This document shows positions 58,346 to 64,000 of a DNA stretch of 64,000 nt, piece by piece; position 1 is the first letter of the stretch; each line of letters opens with the position of its first letter. The position numbers and the translations under genes are program-made. A model generated the notes under the pieces. The model was not told where the DNA came from, did not search any database, and saw only the letters and a list, made by a program, of their open reading frames with translations. Origin of the DNA: Amphiduros pacificus (lineage: Eukaryota > Annelida > Polychaeta > Phyllodocida > Hesionidae); the NCBI GenBank assembly GCA_949316495.1, contig OX439012.1:4309059-4373058 (forward strand), read 5' to 3'.

Positions 58346-61300
58346 ATGCAGATGGCCGCAAACCTCCCCACGTCCTTTCATTAAAAACGTTTTTCCACAA
58401 AAACATGTGTTTGGAATTTATATCTTTTCAAGAGGGGATATGAATATTCTTTGTTAAACGACTTTTTGTGGTTTAAATATTTAATCAATGCTTACAGATG
58501 ATGACAATAAATGTCTGAGGCAAATGCTGCAAAAACATGTCGTAAAACCACATGCATTTGAGGTAATCTGCTTTGTTGCAAAGAATGACTGCCGGAAATG
58601 AGACATTTTCTACCAAGCTAGAGACTCGCAATTCAGTTTTAACTATCAAGATCTAATTCACGTTTGTAATATGCAACTATGAGTTAGAATGATAATTTTT
58701 TTACTAATCCATTCAGAATTGGAAACTCTGATTTATCATGATATTCTTTCAACATTACATTTGCCTTTTCCATATGAAAATATATCATTTTAGCCTTTAA
58801 AGATGTAAAAGTCCTTTGTCTGACTTCGTTACTTGTCCTTATGCCTTACCGAAAATACTACATGTAAATAATATTAAAATAAGATATGATTAACTGGCAT
58901 ACACTGCATGTTGCAATATGAGTTGTTTCATGTTTAGTTAATTTCACATTGCATGTGTACATGTACATCAAGAAAGGGGAGTTAGTTGTGCTGAAGTAAA
59001 ATTTACAATTAATACTGTGAACTTATACTGGTGTGACTCACTTCACGTGAATAGAAAACCTTACAATCCTTCCAAGGTCTTCTGGTTTAATATCACTCTG
59101 TATCATACTAGAAAAAAACACACACAAGCTTTCGCACATTACTGAGCATACAATCGGTTGTGAAAGCACAGAAGAAAATCAAACAAAAAACAGCCCTTCT
59201 TTGTTCTGTGCTTCTTTTTGTCTTCACCAAGATGCGAGTCAGGTGGGTACGCATTTGTCTCAAATGGCTTCATTATGTGTAAAAACAATAGTGCGCCATG
59301 ACAGAGTGTCAAAGACATCCATCTTAAACTAAACCTTCGCCCGGAAAACACAGCTCTTAAGGAGGGAGTGATTTCAAATTGTTATCTGCACAAATTTCTG
59401 CCATCTCCAGTTTCATTAGCAGTTATTTACTGATAATTAAAGTTACTGATAATAATTTGATATATTAGATATATTTTATAAAACAACGTTACATAGATTG
59501 TCAATTTCTCATATTTCCAAAGATAATTTTCTGTCGACTTTTTTTTAATCATTATTTAACTTATCGGTCTGAATAAAATCTTGGATATATTATTGGTGTC
59601 ACGTGACATTTGGAATATTTTATTCAGTCATTCAAAATATTTTATTCAGTCATTAACAATTTTGTCTGGAGAGTCCCATTGTGTCTGGAACCGCCTCTGC
59701 TTAATGTTTTGTGTGAAGAATAAGGTATCATTTGGTACACAGGAGGTTTTAAAACAGCTTAGCTTATTGATCGGCACAATATCAAAGTGTTTGTCAACTG
59801 TTTGCCAACACTAGCGCAGTATGACACTGGTGCCACAAGTTACAATCATCCTTAAATTATCATCCTGGATACAACCTTACACAATGTACAAGAGTATATC
59901 TATGCAGCCTATTTTTTTCAACATTTGTTACAAAAGATACATTTTATATTCGGCACACGCTCTTGAGGTCCTGTTTTTGACAAAACAAGTATGGAGACCT
60001 TTATTTCTGTAGTCCGACCTGACAATATCAGATAACAAATCCTGGATTGCCAATGGGCTATTATCTCACCATAGATCATTTCCGACCGTCGGCGGGTTCC
60101 CTCTCCTTTTTTTTAATGCACGCATCAATAGGCATGCGCAACTTTACATATCTCATGCTCGAGTACGCATGAACAAAACATGGCTGCCATCTCACTTCCT
60201 GCGCATTACATCAAAGAGAATCCGAACCGTTCAGTCACGCGGTGACACTTTTCATTTATCAAGTGCGCCGCTTTTTATTTACGTTATGACTGATTGGTGA
60301 AAGATAACAGTCCGCGTTGTTGGAACGATTACTCACATGAAAAATAATAATTTGTTTTTAGAGAAAATGAGGGTTATTTTAAATATTGCCTGTGGTCAAA
60401 ATAAAGCATGCAAATAATTCATTCAGGACATGTAGTGTTAAATGAAAACATAGGTTTGATTTAAGACATTTAGAATCCTGGTATAACGTAAGAAAAAATC
60501 AGGTGAGACCAGCTGAATCCATTGTTGTCGGTACTCATAGAGATAACGATTACCTTTGTTATTGTCATCACAATGTTGATTTTTATTAAATTGACCTCAC
60601 AGGCACGCAGGCGGGTTTCATGCCAGGTAACCTCGGTGGGCTTCGTGCCTGCAAGGAAGGAAGGCACGTAGGAATCTTTAAAAAAAGGGGGGTTGTTATA
60701 CGCCGCAATAGCGAGCAAACAAAGGCGTCTAAAATGGATAATCTTTATGATTTTTAATGCTACAATTTGAAAGCTAAATGTTTCTAAATAAACTTATTTT
60801 GCTCTCTGTTGTGAGAAAATAAATGTAAATATAATGTAGTAATTTTATAGGGCGGGAAAGTCCAGTTATCGACAGTTCCGCTTCATATACATGTATTTGC
60901 TAGTGCTATGAGTGAAAAGCGAATTGTGTGGTGAAGATGATTGAACTGGTCTCGCCATGTTGTGGCTTAAAGTGATCCAGTTTATCAATGATAAGTGGGG
61001 TTTCCGCAAAAGACTGATTGCCACCAAAAAAATTCTTATTCAATATTTTCATCATTTGGAGCATTTATTTTCTAATCACTCGCGATCTTGGTTCTGTTTT
61101 TAAACCAACATTTAAATTTCATAATTAATCTTTACTTCAATGCTGATTGCTTCTTACAAGTTCTGATGAAAGCCCTCAATTCCCTCCCCTGTTTTTTTTT
61201 TGCCACGGGTCGGATACCGGCACGTGCCCATCTGAGTTTCGAATGACCTGCGCACTCGACCTTTCGGCTTTCTTGTTTTCACAATGTCATGCAAAGCGAC

Positions 61301-61769
61301 GAGCATGCCGCCACGATAGGAGGCCCGACTACAGACCATAATGCATCAGCTTTCAGCGCCTCCTCTATGCATTTCGAGTGTTCCATATTTTAACTAAAAA
61401 AAGATCCTTCATTTGAAATCACATTTGTATTGCTAACTAACGAGCTAGGAGACCCGAGGAAAAGTTTGCTCTATTACATAAAATATTCCCCCTACTCCAC
61501 ATGTTAATATTTTAGAGGCAGCAATTGAATTGGAAGATGTTTTAAAGACATTTGATTAATTTTATGCCACGTATCTTCATATTGAGTTTGCTTTACAGAC
61601 CGAGATTGGTTCAATTAGTTCTTGGCGTGTGTATATTTTTGATAACCATCATCAAAATTGCTGTATTCTAATATATAAAACATAACAGATTTGCCAATTT
61701 GAGACAAATATGTACTGGAAGAAAGAGGATGCCGTCATGATTAGACGGGTCACACATCGTTTGACTTAT

Positions 61770-61930
61770 TTAGAGGAGTGATTGTCACAGCACGTGCGCT
61801 TCATTCAATTTACATTTTTTCTCTCAGATTTCACAAAAAGAAACTGTCACCGAAATAGTTCATCCTTTTGTGAATGTGGCGGCGAAACCTCACCAAAGTC
61901 AGACAAGAAAGAAATACAACGCGACAAATG
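61770..61930. promoter_or_regulatory. Possible regulatory block with spaced inverted repeat
   Basis: TTCACAAAAAG (about 61830) and CTTTTGTGAA (about 61867) form an inverted pair, each resembling a Sox/TCF-type CTTTTGT site, followed by GAATGTGGCGGCGAAACC. Texture-based call. Confidence 0.2.
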
Positions 61931-63399
61931 GGAGATTGTGAAGAAGAAATCTTGATCTACAATGTCTTTGAAGTTTTATATCTAATTGTCCTTTTATAAT
62001 GAATAAGATTTAGACAAAAAAAAAGGATAAAATTACCCTTTTAAAGAATCTTCACACTTTCACGTGAATATAATACGGTGACACAGAATCCTGTTTCTGC
62101 AGAACTGTACTTGGCAAAATAAAAACCATTGGCGCATTTCAACAGAAAATTGGAATGAGAAGTAGCTGAACTCGAGGAAGTGGTTTTTATAGTTGATATG
62201 TTTAAAAGTATAGCATAGGTAATGTAGCACAAATAAAAGGTAATCAGTGCATCTTGTAATCTCACCTGATTATCGATAACTACCTTCTCCTTATATTAAT
62301 CAAAGAACAATACCTGGTGCCTGAACACAAGTCTTTTGAATGGCATTATAGATGTCTCTTTGATGTTTGCCAGATGTATCTCAAGATCTGTATTTCGCCT
62401 TTTTCACCCTTGCCAACTTTAAGTGAAATTTAAGATCTTAAGATTATGGTTGATTTTATTTTCATCATAATACAACATTCAGTTCGGTAATAAACAATCA
62501 GAACAAAATAAGCTCAACGAGAATTAGATCTGCACAAAGTTAATGAGCAATTATCTTCAATGATAACAAAACCATACCAAAGCTTATCTTACACGCATAA
62601 AATATGTACCTGTATTGTGAACGCAAATAAATTGTGAAATAAAATCCAGAATTCTCATTAAAAAGGTAATCTGTTCTGTTTTGGACCAGATTTTTGGAAT
62701 GCATTTCTGCATTGACAAAATAAAAAAAAAGTTATTTTCTACTGTATTATGTCCATCATCAGTACATCTACATAGATGAGAATAAAATGACTTGTATAAA
62801 TACTATCTTTTGTAATAAACTAGAAGAGCTTTTTCTTAGTGATATACCTTTTTGTTTTCTTTCTTGTTGGTTTATATTTCAGCATAATTTAAGACTTTGT
62901 ATTAAAAACAGTTTTTGCAAAACCAGAATTACAATTTGAATGAGCATGACAAAAAAGAAAAAAAATCACACTTAACACGATAGAAAATTACCTTCATAGG
63001 AAATTAGTATTATATTACAAGCTTGTTCCCATCTTCAAAAAACTAATCATTTGTACTTGTTCTTCATAAAAGACAAACTTAAATTTTGTAAGTCTAGTCA
63101 ATGTGAAAATAGGAATTTATTCAAATTTTATCCTTATGTTTTAAAGAGCTGCATTTGAGACCGCGCGGGTATGAATGACTTGAACAATAATTAAAGTCTG
63201 TCATTGGATTCCATTGTGACTTAATGCACGCCTCTTGTGATTTGAAATCCCACTCTGAAAGATAATTAGAAAAGATCCAACATGAAATTATATTTCAAAA
63301 ACGGTGTTGAAGTGAGACGTCATTTCCAATGATATGTGGTTTGAAATATTACACATGTTTAAATTGGCCAAGGTAAAAAAAATAATGTTTCAAGGCATT

Positions 63400-63530
63400 A
63401 AGGAATGACAGACTATTCTAATCATTCTATTCTAATCATATGGGGCTCAAGCTGTTTTCATTACAAACTGACCCCTTGCTATAGCTATTTTCATTAATGC
63501 AAATGTACATTTATGTCAATAACACGCAAC
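63400..63530. promoter_or_regulatory. Possible POU/homeobox site cluster
   Basis: TTTTCATTAATGCAAATGTA contains a TAAT core joined to an ATGCAAAT octamer, a classic POU-domain site; TCTAATCATTCTATTCTAAT lies nearby. No gene is visible in the surrounding sequence to assign it to. Confidence 0.2.
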
Positions 63531-63606
63531 TAAGCCGAGGCAAAATCAAATAGCATTTTGATGAGGTTATCATCTACTCTGATACACACACACAGGTCCA
63601 TATTTG

Positions 63607-63652
<46 letters not shown>
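63607..63652. repeat. (TA)n microsatellite
   Basis: About 45 bp of uninterrupted TA dinucleotides. Confidence 0.95.
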
Positions 63653-63658
<6 letters not shown>

Positions 63659-64000
63659 TTTAACAACTATAAATGTTTTTCAATGATATCTATCATATGT
63701 CAGTCACATGACCTGGACACTATTTTATAGGAGGTGTTATAAAACTTCTCCGAACAACTGCTCTTTAACACAAAGCTTCTAACATTTCACATGAAACCCT
63801 GGAGCTGAACGCAGAGTTCCAACTAGTCCTGTTTTCACAGGTAAACAAAACATATTGTTTCATTTTGTTCCCTAAATAAAGCCTGTGAACCTACTCATAT
63901 TTCTAAGCCCATTTCTTGGCAGTCAGACTCGCTCCTCATTTTAAGTTTTATTTATGTTTCTATAGAAGTCTGTTGAATTTCCATAGGTTCACTCCAATAT

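Larger units (their letters stand above)
57540..63600. other. Intergenic sequence, no gene seen
   Basis: No exon or mobile element recognised. Several blocks (58060-58345, 61770-61930, 63140-63250, 63400-63530) have mixed composition and clustered homeobox, POU or Sox-like sites and could be regulatory. Confidence 0.4.

Overview
The window is animal nuclear DNA, most likely from a lophotrochozoan and probably a mollusc. The grounds are short phase-1 exons coding for extracellular modules (SUEL lectin, CUB, sushi, PAN, thrombospondin type 1), low gene density with A+T-rich spacers, tRNA-derived SINEs ending in AAAC repeats, and several LINE clades common in marine invertebrates. The species call is inference.

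Layout. From 1 to 7.6 kb lies a broken L2/CR1-type LINE on the minus strand (ORF2 at 0.2-2.65 kb, ORF1 pieces at 3.2-6.25 kb). It is split by a SINE and by an exact 1,081-bp tandem duplication. At 9.1-10.1 kb are two host exons (minus) coding for a PAN-like module and a thrombospondin type 1 repeat. From 10.9 to 15.05 kb there are three minisatellites and a SINE. From 15.06 to 19.68 kb an almost complete L1/Tx1-like LINE (plus) sits inside the third minisatellite. From 20.6 to 27.1 kb an LTR-like fossil (minus) is split by a 5.95-kb I/Nimb-like LINE (plus) with an 11-bp target duplication. From 27.2 to 34.0 kb there is a small LINE RT fragment and a near full-length L2/CR1-like LINE (minus), whose ORF1 ends in a KH domain and whose 5' leader carries a row of hairpins. 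From 34.2 to 39.6 kb is a repeat-rich block of LTR-like fossils in tandem and in head-to-head inverted pairs. From 39.7 to 43.2 kb is another LINE (minus), whose ORF1 carries a C-terminal NADAR (YbiA-like) domain.

The main host gene is at 46.2-49.6 kb (minus). Eight exons with matching splice phases encode a single-pass membrane receptor: SUEL lectin, CUB, sushi-like module, stalk, transmembrane helix and a 133-residue tail with tyrosine motifs and a PPxY motif. Its signal-peptide exon was not found. From 49.6 to 64 kb I see no convincing gene, only two minisatellites, a TA repeat and a few stretches that read like non-coding regulatory DNA.

The most unusual signals are (1) a LINE ORF1 with a KH domain after a degenerate esterase-like fold, (2) a LINE ORF1 fused to a NADAR domain, and (3) three separate clusters of small hairpins in which the stem sequence changes in a paired way while a six-base loop (GGTGGT/GGTGAT) or loop length is kept. 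All comparisons here were made by eye; no database search was run.
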